The notes under the pieces: model-generated | Told to the model about the DNA's origin: nothing | The model's input: only the letters and a program-made list of their open reading frames with translations | Database searches by the model: none | Translations under genes and position numbers: made by a program | Shown here: piece after piece, positions 41,713 to 50,014 of the stretch | Layout of the letters: each line of letters begins with the position of its first letter | How positions within the stretch are numbered: position 1 is the first letter of the stretch | Assembly (NCBI GenBank): GCA_046049865.1 | Contig: JBJOQO010000005.1 | Location: 1-64,000, forward strand | DNA length: 64,000 bases | Direction of reading: 5' to 3' | Source of the DNA: JANPCX01 sp046049865 | GTDB lineage: Bacteria; Pseudomonadota; Gammaproteobacteria; Burkholderiales; Burkholderiaceae_C

Positions 41713-41779
41713 CGGGTGGGCGGCTAAAATCAGTGGCTTTGCTGTTTGGGCGCCCGTTTTGTTTTCATTCCGTCTTCAC

Positions 41780-42832
41780 ATGGGCCGCCGTGCCCACTTG
41801 GCCCTCGCGGGTTGGTTTCTGGCCGTCGGGGCTGGTTTGGTCCCGGCTGGGGCTGGTGATGCACAGGCGCAGGGCTTGCCGCAGACGCGGCCTGCCGCGC
41901 CTGCAAGCGCTGCAGCCCCCATCTTCGTGTTGAACTCCCTGGACGCCACCATCAGCGTGATCGACCCGGTAAGTCTGACCCATGTCAAACGGGTGCCGAC
42001 CGGTAAAGAGCCGCACCACCTTTACCTCACGCCCGACGAAAAATCGCTCATCGTGGCCAATGCGCTGAGCGACTCGCTGACGTTTTTGAACCCCCGCACG
42101 GGCGATGTGCAGCGGGTCGTTGAAGGCATTGCCGACCCCTACCACCTGCGGTTTTCGCCCGACATGAAGTGGTTTGTCACGGCGGCCAATCGACTGGACC
42201 ACATTGATCTGTACCGCTGGGAGCCCCAGGACGCGGTCAAGCCCTTGAAGCTGGTGGCCCGCGTGCCGGCATCTCGCACGCCCAGCCACCTGTCCATCGA
42301 TTCTCGTAGCACGGTGGTGTATGCCAGTTTGCAGGACAGCGACCAGCTCATTGCCCTTGACCTGGCCACCCAAAAGCCGCGCTGGACCATCTCTGTGGGC
42401 AAGATGCCTGCCGATGTCTACCTGACCCCCGACGACCGCTTGTTGCTGGTGGGCTTGACCGGTGACAGATATGTCGAGGTCTATGACGTCTCCAGCAATC
42501 CGCCCCGGTTAGTCAAACGCATTGAAACCGGTGCCGGTGCCCACGCCTTTCGTGCCTTAGGTGACAAGCAGCATGTTTTTGTGAGTAACCGTGTGGCCAA
42601 CACCATCAGCAAAATCGACACCCGCAGCTTGACCGTGGTGGACAGTTACCCGGCACCGGGTGGCCCGGACTGCATGGAAATGCTGGCCGACGGCAAGACC
42701 TTGCTGGTCACCTCACGCTGGGCCCGCAAGCTGACCTTCATCGACACGCAGCAAAAGAAAGTGGTGCGCCAAGTGTCGGTGGGCCGTTCGCCCCACGGGG
42801 TGTGGACGCTGGACCATGCGCCACGCTTGTAA
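41780..42832 (+). CDS. YncE-like beta-propeller protein, periplasmic
   Basis: A 350-residue protein with a signal peptide (HLALAGWFLAVGAGLVPAGAG, cleaved near AQAQ) and a seven-bladed YVTN/YncE-type propeller: IFVLNSLDATISVIDPVSL, PHHLYLTPDEKSLIVANALS, VFVSNRVANTISKIDTRSL, SPHGVWTLDHAPRL. YncE proteins bind DNA or act in the periplasm in unknown ways. It overlaps the polysaccharide deacetylase gene by 17 bp, so the two are coupled. The frame opens further upstream through the tandem repeat, but ATG 41780 gives a proper signal peptide. Confidence 0.85.
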   Translation: MGRRAHLALAGWFLAVGAGLVPAGAGDAQAQGLPQTRPAAPASAAAPIFVLNSLDATISVIDPVSLTHVKRVPTGKEPHHLYLTPDEKSLIVANALSDSLTFLNPRTGDVQRVVEGIADPYHLRFSPDMKWFVTAANRLDHIDLYRWEPQDAVKPLKLVARVPASRTPSHLSIDSRSTVVYASLQDSDQLIALDLATQKPRWTISVGKMPADVYLTPDDRLLLVGLTGDRYVEVYDVSSNPPRLVKRIETGAGAHAFRALGDKQHVFVSNRVANTISKIDTRSLTVVDSYPAPGGPDCMEMLADGKTLLVTSRWARKLTFIDTQQKKVVRQVSVGRSPHGVWTLDHAPRL

Positions 42833-43631
42833 ACCCCTGAGCGCAGCCCTGGCGGCGGTGCTGGTGTTCAATGCCAGTGCAGCCTCAGCCCAATCAATTT
42901 GCGGTAGACAAGCGGGTGACAAACCGCTCTACCTCACATTCGACACCGGCCACATGGCCATCGCTCCTTTGGTGGCCGAGGTGCTCTCGCGCCAGCAAGT
43001 ATTGGTCACGTTTTTCTTGGCCAACGAAAAAACAAAAACCGGTGGCAGCAGCCTGGACGCCGAGTGGGCCCCCTGGTGGAAGGCACGTGTGGCCGACGGT
43101 CATGCGTTTGGCTCGCACACTTTTGACCACCATGTGTGGCGTGCCGATGTGGCGGGCGGTTTTGTATTGAAACCCACCGCAGGCCCGCAAACCGGTCAAA
43201 CCCAAACATTGACTACAGCGCAGTACTGCGAACAAATCCAGCGCCCGGCCACGTGGTTTGAATCGACCACAGGGTACAAGATGGGCATGGTGTTTCGCGC
43301 CCCCGGCGGTAAAACCTCCCCCGCCTTGCTGGCAGCCGCAAAACAATGCGGCTGGTCGCATGTGCCCTGGAGCCCGGCTGGTTTTCTGGGTGACGAACTG
43401 CCAAGCGACCGCTACCCCAACGCCCAGTTGCTGCAGCAGGCCTTGAACAACATTCGCAGCGGCGACATTTTGCTGGCCCACTTGGGCATTTGGTCGCGCC
43501 AAGACCCATGGGCGCCCGCGGTGCTGGAGCCGTTGATCATTGGTTTAAAAGCCAAGGGTTTTTGTTTTGCCACGCTGCGGGAGCATCCGAGGTACGCTGC
43601 GGCATTCGTCGCCGATGTGCGTAAGAAGTGA
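42816..43631 (+). CDS. Polysaccharide deacetylase family protein, secreted
   Basis: A 271-residue protein with a signal peptide (LSAALAAVLVFNASAASAQ). The NodB-homology motifs are LYLTFDTGHMAIAP (motif 1; TFDTGH replaces the usual TFDDGP), GSHTFDHHVW (motif 2, zinc histidines), MVFRAPGGKTSPAL (motif 3) and DILLAHLGIWS (motif 5). The Asp and the two His of the metal site are present, so it is probably active on N- or O-acetyl groups of a glycan. It overlaps the propeller gene and abuts the hydroxylase gene. Confidence 0.88.
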   Translation: MRHACKPLSAALAAVLVFNASAASAQSICGRQAGDKPLYLTFDTGHMAIAPLVAEVLSRQQVLVTFFLANEKTKTGGSSLDAEWAPWWKARVADGHAFGSHTFDHHVWRADVAGGFVLKPTAGPQTGQTQTLTTAQYCEQIQRPATWFESTTGYKMGMVFRAPGGKTSPALLAAAKQCGWSHVPWSPAGFLGDELPSDRYPNAQLLQQALNNIRSGDILLAHLGIWSRQDPWAPAVLEPLIIGLKAKGFCFATLREHPRYAAAFVADVRKK

Positions 43632-43633
43632 CC

Positions 43634-44623
43634 ATGCTGGACACCCTCATCAACGGCTTCATCGACCAATTCAGCCTGGCCCAACAAGGTTTGTTTGAGG
43701 CCGTGGTGCAGCCCGCGTTGTTTCAATTGGGCCTGGGCAATTTGCTGGAAGACGGCTTTGTCGCCACCGGTTGGTTTTTGGTCGGTGTGCTGCAGCTGGT
43801 GGTGATGTTGCTGGTGCTGTGGCCCTTGGAGCGGCTGCGCCCCGTGGAGGCCGTGCGCGACCGCCAAGCGGTGCGTGTCGATGTGGTCTACACCTTGATC
43901 CACCGCCTGGGTTTGTTCCGTGTGGCACTTTTTTTCAGCATTGATCCGCTGTGGGACTTGTTCTTCGCGCAGTGGCACCAATGGGGCATCCCGCCATGGC
44001 ACTTGGATGCTTGGTTGGCTCCAACCCTACCCGGTTGGACTGACTCCGCCTGGTTCGCCTTTTTGATCTATCTGGTGGTGTTCGACTTCGTGGACTACTG
44101 GATCCATCGTGGGCAGCATCAATTCCAATGGTGGTGGGCGCTGCATGCTCTGCACCACAGCCAGCGCCAAATGACGATGTGGAGCGACAACCGCAACCAC
44201 CTGTTAGACGACCTGTTTCGCGACAGCATCTTGGTGCTGGTGGCCAAGCTCATCGGCGTTGCGCCGGGCCAGTTTGTGGCGGTGGTCGCATGCACCCAGT
44301 TGCTGGAAAGCTTGTCACACGCCAACATGCGCGTGTGGTTTGGCCCAGTGTTCGAACGTGCCTTGGTGAGCCCGCGTTTTCATCGCCTGCACCACAGCAT
44401 TGGATTGGGCCACGAGTCACAAGGTCAAGGCACACTTGGCGGACACAACTTTGCAGTGCTCTTTCCGGTGTGGGATGTGCTGTTTCGCACCGCCAACTTT
44501 CAGCAACGTTACGACCCTACCGGCATCCGCGATCAACTTCCCGAAGCTGGCCGCCGCAACTATGGGCGAGGCTTTTGGTCGCAGCAATGGTTGGGGGTGC
44601 TGAGGTTGTGGGGGCGGGGCTGA
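43634..44623 (+). CDS. Sterol desaturase / fatty-acid hydroxylase family protein
   Basis: A 329-residue membrane protein with about five hydrophobic segments and the three histidine boxes of the di-iron family: YWIHRGQHQF, LHALHHSQRQM and FHRLHHSIGLGHES. Members add hydroxyl groups to lipids (sterols, carotenoids, ether lipids or fatty acids). The substrate is unknown. It follows the deacetylase gene directly (GTG 43628 overlaps the stop; ATG 43634 is preferred) and precedes the EI24 gene by 28 bp, so these envelope genes are probably one operon. Confidence 0.9.
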   Translation: MLDTLINGFIDQFSLAQQGLFEAVVQPALFQLGLGNLLEDGFVATGWFLVGVLQLVVMLLVLWPLERLRPVEAVRDRQAVRVDVVYTLIHRLGLFRVALFFSIDPLWDLFFAQWHQWGIPPWHLDAWLAPTLPGWTDSAWFAFLIYLVVFDFVDYWIHRGQHQFQWWWALHALHHSQRQMTMWSDNRNHLLDDLFRDSILVLVAKLIGVAPGQFVAVVACTQLLESLSHANMRVWFGPVFERALVSPRFHRLHHSIGLGHESQGQGTLGGHNFAVLFPVWDVLFRTANFQQRYDPTGIRDQLPEAGRRNYGRGFWSQQWLGVLRLWGRG

Positions 44624-44651
44624 CACGCCCCGATGCCAACGCGGCTCGCGT

Positions 44652-45566
44652 ATGCTCTCCCCCATGAAATCGCTCATGGACTCCTTCTGGCGCGCCGCGC
44701 TGTATTGCCTGCATCCCAAAGTGATCGGGCTGTCGCTCTTGCCCCTCGCAGTCATGACAGCCTTGGCCTTGGGTTTGGGCTACCTGTACTGGGAAGCAGC
44801 GATTGATTTGGTGAGGTCGCAGCTGGACGGTTGGTCTTTGTTGCAGACGCTGCATGCATGGCTGGACAAAATGGGCTGGGCAGGTATTTGGACAACGCTT
44901 GCCCCGCTGTTGGTGGTCATGGTGGCCACGCCGGTGATCGTGGTGTTGTCGTTGCTTTTGGTGGCTTCTTTGATGACGCCCTCGATGGCGCGTTTGGTTA
45001 CCAAACGCCGTTTCCCGACCTTGGACAGAAAACAGGGAGGCTCGTTTTTGGCGGGCGCGGTGGTGGCGTTTTTCTACACGCTCCTGGCTTTGTTGATGCT
45101 GGTGTTGTCCATTCCGCTGTGGTTGATTCCGCCTTTGGTGCTGATCCTGCCGCCCTTGATTTGGGGTTGGTTGACTTACAAGGTGATGTCCTATGACGTG
45201 CTCGCAGACTTCGCCACGGCGGACGAGCGACGAACCTTGATCCGGGCGCACCGTCCCGCTTTGCTCGGCATGGGCATCTTGACGGGGTACCTCGGTGCGG
45301 CGCCGAGTTTGGTCTTTGCATCCAGCATGCTCACCGTGCTGATGGCACCGGTGTTGGTGCCTGTGGCAATTTGGATTTACACGCTGGTGTTTGCATTTGC
45401 GGCGTTGTGGTTTTCGCACTTTTTGCTGGCCGCGCTGGCCAAGCAGCGGGGCGAGATGCCGGTGGATGACGGAACGGGTGTCTCTGTTGCAGACGAACTC
45501 GTGCCAGCGCAGACGCCCGCGATTGCAGCGCCCCAGACTTCTCCCTCACTCTTGCCTCCCCCATGA
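44652..45566 (+). CDS. EI24-domain inner-membrane protein
   Basis: A 304-residue integral membrane protein with about six helices (for example LPLAVMTALALGLGYLYW and VVAFFYTLLALLMLVLSIPLW). The pattern FWRAALYCLHPKVIGLSLLPL and YDVLADFATADERRTLIRAHR fits the EI24/CysZ-like family. CysZ members move sulfate, but this branch is uncharacterised. The C-terminal 40 residues are Pro/Ala rich and probably disordered. The stop overlaps the start of the next gene by 4 bp. Confidence 0.83.
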   Translation: MLSPMKSLMDSFWRAALYCLHPKVIGLSLLPLAVMTALALGLGYLYWEAAIDLVRSQLDGWSLLQTLHAWLDKMGWAGIWTTLAPLLVVMVATPVIVVLSLLLVASLMTPSMARLVTKRRFPTLDRKQGGSFLAGAVVAFFYTLLALLMLVLSIPLWLIPPLVLILPPLIWGWLTYKVMSYDVLADFATADERRTLIRAHRPALLGMGILTGYLGAAPSLVFASSMLTVLMAPVLVPVAIWIYTLVFAFAALWFSHFLLAALAKQRGEMPVDDGTGVSVADELVPAQTPAIAAPQTSPSLLPPP

Positions 45567-46387
45567 AAATTGGTCTCATCATCGTTGGCGATGAAATTTT
45601 GTCGGGTAAGCGGGAAGACAAACACCTGGCCAAGGTGATTGAGCTGCTCGCAAAACGCGGCATGGCTTTGTCGTGGGTGCGTTATTGCGGCGACGAACCC
45701 GCGCAGCTCACTGCAGACCTGGCGCATGCCATGTCCAGCGGTGACTTGGTTTTTTCTTGCGGCGGCATTGGTGCCACGCCAGATGACCATACCCGGCAAT
45801 GTGCAGCCAGCGCGTGGGGGCTGCCATTACAAATGCACCCGCAAGCCCATGACCTCATCATGGAGCGCATGATGGCCATGGCCTCGGAGAAGGGCGAGGT
45901 GTTCGATGCCCTCGTTGACAAAAGCGGGGATCACAGCCACCGCCTGAACATGGGTGTGTTTCCGCAGGGCGCGGACATCATTCCCAATCCGTTCAACAAA
46001 ATTCCCGGTTTCTCGCTCAAGGGACATGTGGGGCACGGTGCTGTGTATTTCGTTCCGGGTTTTCCGGTGATGGCGTGGCCGATGATCGAGTGGGTGCTGG
46101 ATACGCACTACGCGCACCTTCATCGCAGCCAGGTGCAACATGAGTGTTCGGTCATTGTCATGGGTGCGATGGAAGCCAGCCTGACGCCGCTGATGTTGGA
46201 GATTGAAGCCGCATTCCCCGGTGTCAAGGTGTTCAGCTTGCCCAGCGTGGACCATCCGCAATGGGGAAAACACATTGACTTGGGTGTCAAGGGCGCCAAT
46301 GCGATTGATGTGCAGGCGGCCTACAGCGTGATGAGAGCGGGTCTTGTATCTCGCCAGGCGGAGTTGGGCCCCGAAACGGTGCGTTAG
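45563..46387 (+). CDS. Molybdopterin-binding-domain protein (CinA N-terminal-like)
   Basis: A 274-residue protein. The first 170 residues are a MoCF-biosynthesis domain like that of CinA, MoaB and MogA: IGLIIVGDEILSGKREDKHL, VFSCGGIGATPDDHTR and NPFNKIPGFSLKG. The C-terminal nicotinamide-amidase domain of CinA is missing, and the remaining 100 residues are a distinct alpha/beta segment. It could act on a nucleotide pyrophosphate, as CinA does, or bind molybdopterin. It is coupled to EI24 through ATGA and is the last gene before the sigma54-dependent glnA promoter. Confidence 0.83.
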   Translation: MKIGLIIVGDEILSGKREDKHLAKVIELLAKRGMALSWVRYCGDEPAQLTADLAHAMSSGDLVFSCGGIGATPDDHTRQCAASAWGLPLQMHPQAHDLIMERMMAMASEKGEVFDALVDKSGDHSHRLNMGVFPQGADIIPNPFNKIPGFSLKGHVGHGAVYFVPGFPVMAWPMIEWVLDTHYAHLHRSQVQHECSVIVMGAMEASLTPLMLEIEAAFPGVKVFSLPSVDHPQWGKHIDLGVKGANAIDVQAAYSVMRAGLVSRQAELGPETVR

Positions 46388-46389
46388 GC

Positions 46390-46438
46390 GCACCAAAATG
46401 AGCTTCTCGTGCGCCCCCTGATGGGGCGCTAACGGTGC
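46390..46438. promoter_or_regulatory. Candidate NtrC binding sites upstream of glnA
   Basis: GCACCAAAATGAGC at 46390 matches most of the NtrC palindrome GCACCAAAATGGTGC, and GGCGCTAACGGTGC near 46424-46437 resembles a weaker site. They lie about 60-105 bp upstream of the predicted transcription start, a usual distance for an enhancer-binding protein. Confidence 0.55.
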
Positions 46439-46468
46439 CTCAGTTCCGGCTTGCCTAGGTAATGACCC

Positions 46469-46485
46469 GGGCACGCTTTCTGCTA
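46469..46485 (+). promoter_or_regulatory. Sigma54 promoter of glnA
   Basis: GGGCACG-CTTT-CTGCTA matches the -24/-12 consensus TGGCACG-N4-TTGCW with correct spacing of the GG and GC pairs. Transcription would start near 46495, some 95 bp before glnA. Confidence 0.75.
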
Positions 46486-46588
46486 CATTTTCGTGCGCCT
46501 TTTCATGGCTGTGAACCAGTCTGAAAAGTGCCCGCTCGATGCTCTACCTTCCTCCCCCCTCAAACAAGTTTTCCGCTAGGAGATTCTG

Positions 46589-48004
46589 ATGGCCAAGACC
46601 GTCGCCGACGTGATCAAGATGGTGAAGGACAACGAAGTCAAGTTTGTTGACTTCCGCTTCACCGATACCCGCGGCAAAGAACAGCACGTTTCGGTGCCTG
46701 TGTCGCATTTTGACGAAGACAAATTCACCTCGGGCCACGCGTTTGACGGCTCCTCCATCGCCGGTTGGAAAGGCATCGAAGCCTCGGACATGCAGCTCAT
46801 GCCCGACCCCAACACCGCCAACATCGACCCGTTCTTTGAAGAGCCCACCCTCATCCTGACCTGCGATGTGGTCGAGCCCAGCGACGGCAAACCTTATGAG
46901 CGCGACCCCCGATCCCTGGCCAAACGCGCAGAAGCCTATATGCGCGCTTCAGGCTTGGGCGACACCGCCTACTTCGGTCCAGAGCCTGAGTTTTTTGTGT
47001 TCGACAGCGTGCGTTGGGGCAACGACATGTCGGGCTGCTTCTCCAAGATTGAATCTGAAGAAGCCGCTTGGAACACGGGCAAAGAGTATGAGCACGGCAA
47101 CTCCGGTTACCGTCCCACGGTCAAAGGTGGTTACTTCCCCACCCCACCCGTGGATTCGATGCAAGACATGCGCTCCGAGATGTGCCTGATTCTTGAATCC
47201 CTGGGCATTCCTTGCGAAGTGCACCACCACGAAGTGGCCAACGCCGGCCAAATGGAAATTGGGACCAAGTTCAGCACCTTGCTGCAGCGCGCTGACTGGG
47301 TCCAGCTACAAAAGTACGTGATCCAGAACGTGGCCCACGCCTACGGCAAAACGGCTACCTTCATGCCCAAGCCCATCGTCGGCGACAACGGCAGCGGGAT
47401 GCACGTGCACCAATCGGTTTGGAAAGATGGCAAAAACCTGTTCGCAGGTGACGGCTACGCAGGCCTGTCGGAGTACGCCTTGTTCTACATCGGCGGCATC
47501 ATCAAACACGCACGCGCGCTGAACGCCATCACCAACCCTGGCACCAACAGCTACAAACGCCTGGTGCCTGGTTTTGAAGCCCCGGTGAAGTTGGCTTACT
47601 CGTCGAAGAACCGCTCGGCGTCGATTCGTATTCCTCACGTGGCCAATCCAAAAGGTCGTCGTGTCGAAGCACGTTTCCCCGATCCACTGATGAACCCTTA
47701 CCTCGGTTTCTCGGCGTTGTTGATGGCCGGTTTGGATGGCGTGGAAAACAAAATCCACCCAGGCGAAGCTGCCAGCAAAGACCTCTACCACCTGCCTCCA
47801 GAAGAAGACGCGAAGATCCCAACCGTCTGCCACAGCTTGGACCAAGCGCTGGAGTATCTCGACAAAGACCGTGCCTTCTTGACCAAAGGTGGTGTGTTCA
47901 CCGATGCCTACATCGATGCTTATATCGACCTGAAGATGCAAGACGTGACCCGCTTCCGCATGGCCACTCACCCCGTCGAGTTCGACATGTACTACACCTT
48001 GTAA
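46589..48004 (+). CDS. glnA: Glutamine synthetase type I
   Basis: Joins ammonia and glutamate to glutamine with ATP. The 471-residue protein has the beta-grasp N-terminal domain (FVDFRFTDTRGKEQHV, FDGSSIAGWK), the catalytic domain (HHHEVANAGQMEIG for metal ligands, NGSGMHVHQS for ATP and glutamate, and the NRSASIRIP segment) and the adenylylation loop (KDLYHLPPEE, Tyr near 400), so it is likely a GS-I beta enzyme controlled by GlnE. AGGAG lies in front of ATG 46589. The sigma54 promoter, a strong terminator after it and ntrBC downstream point to nitrogen control. Confidence 0.98.
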   Translation: MAKTVADVIKMVKDNEVKFVDFRFTDTRGKEQHVSVPVSHFDEDKFTSGHAFDGSSIAGWKGIEASDMQLMPDPNTANIDPFFEEPTLILTCDVVEPSDGKPYERDPRSLAKRAEAYMRASGLGDTAYFGPEPEFFVFDSVRWGNDMSGCFSKIESEEAAWNTGKEYEHGNSGYRPTVKGGYFPTPPVDSMQDMRSEMCLILESLGIPCEVHHHEVANAGQMEIGTKFSTLLQRADWVQLQKYVIQNVAHAYGKTATFMPKPIVGDNGSGMHVHQSVWKDGKNLFAGDGYAGLSEYALFYIGGIIKHARALNAITNPGTNSYKRLVPGFEAPVKLAYSSKNRSASIRIPHVANPKGRRVEARFPDPLMNPYLGFSALLMAGLDGVENKIHPGEAASKDLYHLPPEEDAKIPTVCHSLDQALEYLDKDRAFLTKGGVFTDAYIDAYIDLKMQDVTRFRMATHPVEFDMYYTL

Positions 48005-48009
48005 TTGTT

Positions 48010-48025
48010 TTGGCACGTGTGCCAA
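48010..48025. other. Perfect palindrome after glnA
   Basis: TTGGCACGTGTGCCAA, a 16-bp perfect palindrome 6 bp after the glnA stop and before the terminator. It could be a regulator site or part of the 3' structure. Confidence 0.5.
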
Positions 48026-48033
48026 TGTGGAGC

Positions 48034-48069
48034 AAAGGGACGGCAAAGCCGTCCCTTTTATCTTTTGGG
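48034..48069 (+). terminator. Rho-independent terminator of glnA
   Basis: A perfect 11-bp stem AAAGGGACGGC / GCCGTCCCTTT with an AAA loop, followed by TTATCTTTT. It separates glnA from the DUF4124 gene. Confidence 0.92.
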
Positions 48070-48167
48070 TCGTCTGGTAGGGAACCAAAACCTTGAGCCA
48101 CAATCCATGCTCCATTCCAGTGCACCCACACCCTGGTTTGTGTGCCTACGATCCGGAGACTGAACGA

Positions 48168-48686
48168 ATGAATTCAATGGTGATGAAGCAAGCGTGGCAT
48201 GTCCTTGTCCGCGTTGCTTGCGGGGGGGGGCTTCTGACGGCATTTGCTGCGTTTGCCCAAGGGCCGGTCTACCGCTGCCCTGGCAACCCCGTGTTGTATA
48301 CCGATGCCATCAGCGCCAAAGAAGCCCAAGAAAAGGGTTGCAAAACCATCGAAGGCACCCCCATCACCATCGTGCCATCCTTGCGCCCCAAGGGGGGATC
48401 GCCCGCCCCTGCCGGGGTGACGACCAGCCCCACTGCCAAGGTCGACCCAAACGCGCAGCGCGGTCGGGATGGCGAGCGCCGCACCATTCTTGAGTCCGAA
48501 CTCAAGAAAGAAGAGAAATCGTTGACTGACCTGAAAGTTGAGTACAACAACGGTGAGCCGGAACGCCGAGGTGATGAACGTAACTATCAAAAGTATTTGG
48601 ACCGCACCGCCGAACTGAAAGCCGCCATCGCCCGCAAAGAGGCGGACGTTGCCGCGTTAAAGCGGGAAATCGGCAAGTTGCCCTGA
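48168..48686 (+). CDS. DUF4124-like exported protein between glnA and ntrB
   Basis: A 172-residue protein. A signal peptide (VACGGGLLTAFAAFAQ) leads to a DUF4124-like module (VYRCPGNPVLYTDAISAKEAQEKGCKTIEG, with core YRCPGNPVLYTD and a second Cys), a Pro/Gly linker, and a helical Lys/Glu-rich C-terminus (about residues 105-172). The role is unknown. It lies between the glnA terminator and ntrB, 43 bp before the latter, and may share its transcript. ATG 48168 and ATG 48177 are both possible. Confidence 0.75.
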   Translation: MNSMVMKQAWHVLVRVACGGGLLTAFAAFAQGPVYRCPGNPVLYTDAISAKEAQEKGCKTIEGTPITIVPSLRPKGGSPAPAGVTTSPTAKVDPNAQRGRDGERRTILESELKKEEKSLTDLKVEYNNGEPERRGDERNYQKYLDRTAELKAAIARKEADVAALKREIGKLP

Positions 48687-48729
48687 GCCCAGATGGGGCA
48701 ACCTCCGAACGCCACCCAGGCTCGCTCAA

Positions 48730-49983
48730 ATGACAGGCCCTAGCCTCCCGCGAAGTCAGGCACCAAACTCGTTCTCCGCGTTCGACCACTTGGCGACCAT
48801 GGTGGCCGTGGTGGATACCCAAGGACTTTGCTCCTACGCCAATTCAGCGCTCGAAGAGGCGCTGGGGCTGTCTCGGCGGCATGTGCTGGGCGCATGTGTG
48901 TTCGACTGGTTTGTCGAAGACGACTTGCTGCGGGAAACGGTTGCTGCGGTGGCCAGCAACCAGTTTTCAACCAGTCGCCTGGAGGGGCATCTTCGCCGCC
49001 CCCCTGTTTCGAATGCCGACTCTTTGGCTGTGCACATCATCGTCAACCAGCTGGGGTTGGTGCCGAGTCAAGGCTCAAATGCCGCTTGCTCGCTGGCCCT
49101 CAAACCCGATGGCGTTGTTGATCCTCGTCGCCATAGCTCAAGCTATGACTCCTCGTCACGCCTAGCCCTCGGGCTTGATGGCTGCGCGATCAACCAACAT
49201 TCGAGCCTTGACTCGCCACCGGGCGGCCAGGTTGTGATTGAGCTGATCGAGATTGAACAGCAGGCGCGGCAGGACCGAGAAGAACGCGCGCTGGACCAAG
49301 CACAAGCCAACAAAGAGCTGATCCGCAACCTGGCCCATGAAATCAAAAACCCTTTGGGTGGCATACGCGGCGCTGCACAGTTGTTGGAGATGGAAATTGG
49401 CTCCAAACCGCTCACGGAGTACACCCAGGTCATCATCAAAGAGGCTGATCGTCTCCAGGTGCTTGTAGACCGGTTGCTGGCGCCGCACAGAAAACCCCAC
49501 ATCGTTAGCGATATGAACATCCACGAGGTGTGCGAACGGGTGCGTGCCCTCATCGTTGCGGAGTTTCCCAAAGGGCTGCAGGTCGTGCGGGACTACGACA
49601 TCTCAATCCCCAATTTTTTGGGTGACCCTGAACAGCTCATTCAAACGGTGCTCAACATCGCGCATAACGCCGCCCAGGCTTTGACTGACCGTTTGGCGCA
49701 AGGCGACGCTCGCATCATCATTCGCACCCGTATCGCCCGGCAAGTCACCTTGGGTAAGCAACGTTTTCGGTTGGCATTGGAATTGCATGTTGAGGACAAC
49801 GGCCCGGGCATTCCGGAGTCCCTGCGCGACCGCATCTTCTATCCCTTGGTTTCGGGGCGCGAAGGAGGGGCAGGCTTGGGGCTTACCCTGGCACAAACTT
49901 TTGTTCAGCAACACCAAGGCATCATCGAATGCGAAAGCACACCGGGACAAACGATCTTCAAAATTGTGATGCCACTGGCTTGA
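48730..49983 (+). CDS. glnL: Nitrogen regulation sensor kinase NtrB
   Basis: The kinase that phosphorylates NtrC when nitrogen is low, under control of PII. The 417-residue protein has a PAS domain (about residues 15-105), a DHp helix with the phospho-His in RNLAHEIKNPLGG (His203) and a GHKL ATPase domain (HNAAQAL, EDNGPGIPESL, GGAGLGLTL). Between PAS and DHp a palindromic repeat adds about 54 residues in frame (SNAACSLALKPDGVVD.., about 110-164), which makes the protein longer than the usual 350-370. It is 32 bp upstream of ntrC. Confidence 0.95.
   Translation: MTGPSLPRSQAPNSFSAFDHLATMVAVVDTQGLCSYANSALEEALGLSRRHVLGACVFDWFVEDDLLRETVAAVASNQFSTSRLEGHLRRPPVSNADSLAVHIIVNQLGLVPSQGSNAACSLALKPDGVVDPRRHSSSYDSSSRLALGLDGCAINQHSSLDSPPGGQVVIELIEIEQQARQDREERALDQAQANKELIRNLAHEIKNPLGGIRGAAQLLEMEIGSKPLTEYTQVIIKEADRLQVLVDRLLAPHRKPHIVSDMNIHEVCERVRALIVAEFPKGLQVVRDYDISIPNFLGDPEQLIQTVLNIAHNAAQALTDRLAQGDARIIIRTRIARQVTLGKQRFRLALELHVEDNGPGIPESLRDRIFYPLVSGREGGAGLGLTLAQTFVQQHQGIIECESTPGQTIFKIVMPLA
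49059..49220 (+). repeat. In-frame palindromic coding element, copy in ntrB
   Basis: A 162-bp (54-codon) imperfect palindrome. The 23-bp outer arms (49059-49081 and 49198-49220) match as inverted repeats at 21 positions. The centre is a perfect hairpin CATAGC-TCAA-GCTATG (about 49132-49147). Its peptide shares SNAA..LALKPDG and AIN.H with the copy in the DUF2894 gene at 24158-24250, in the same frame. Confidence 0.9.
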
Positions 49984-50014
49984 GAGCCTTTCATACACCA
50001 AGGGAAGCGCGCAC

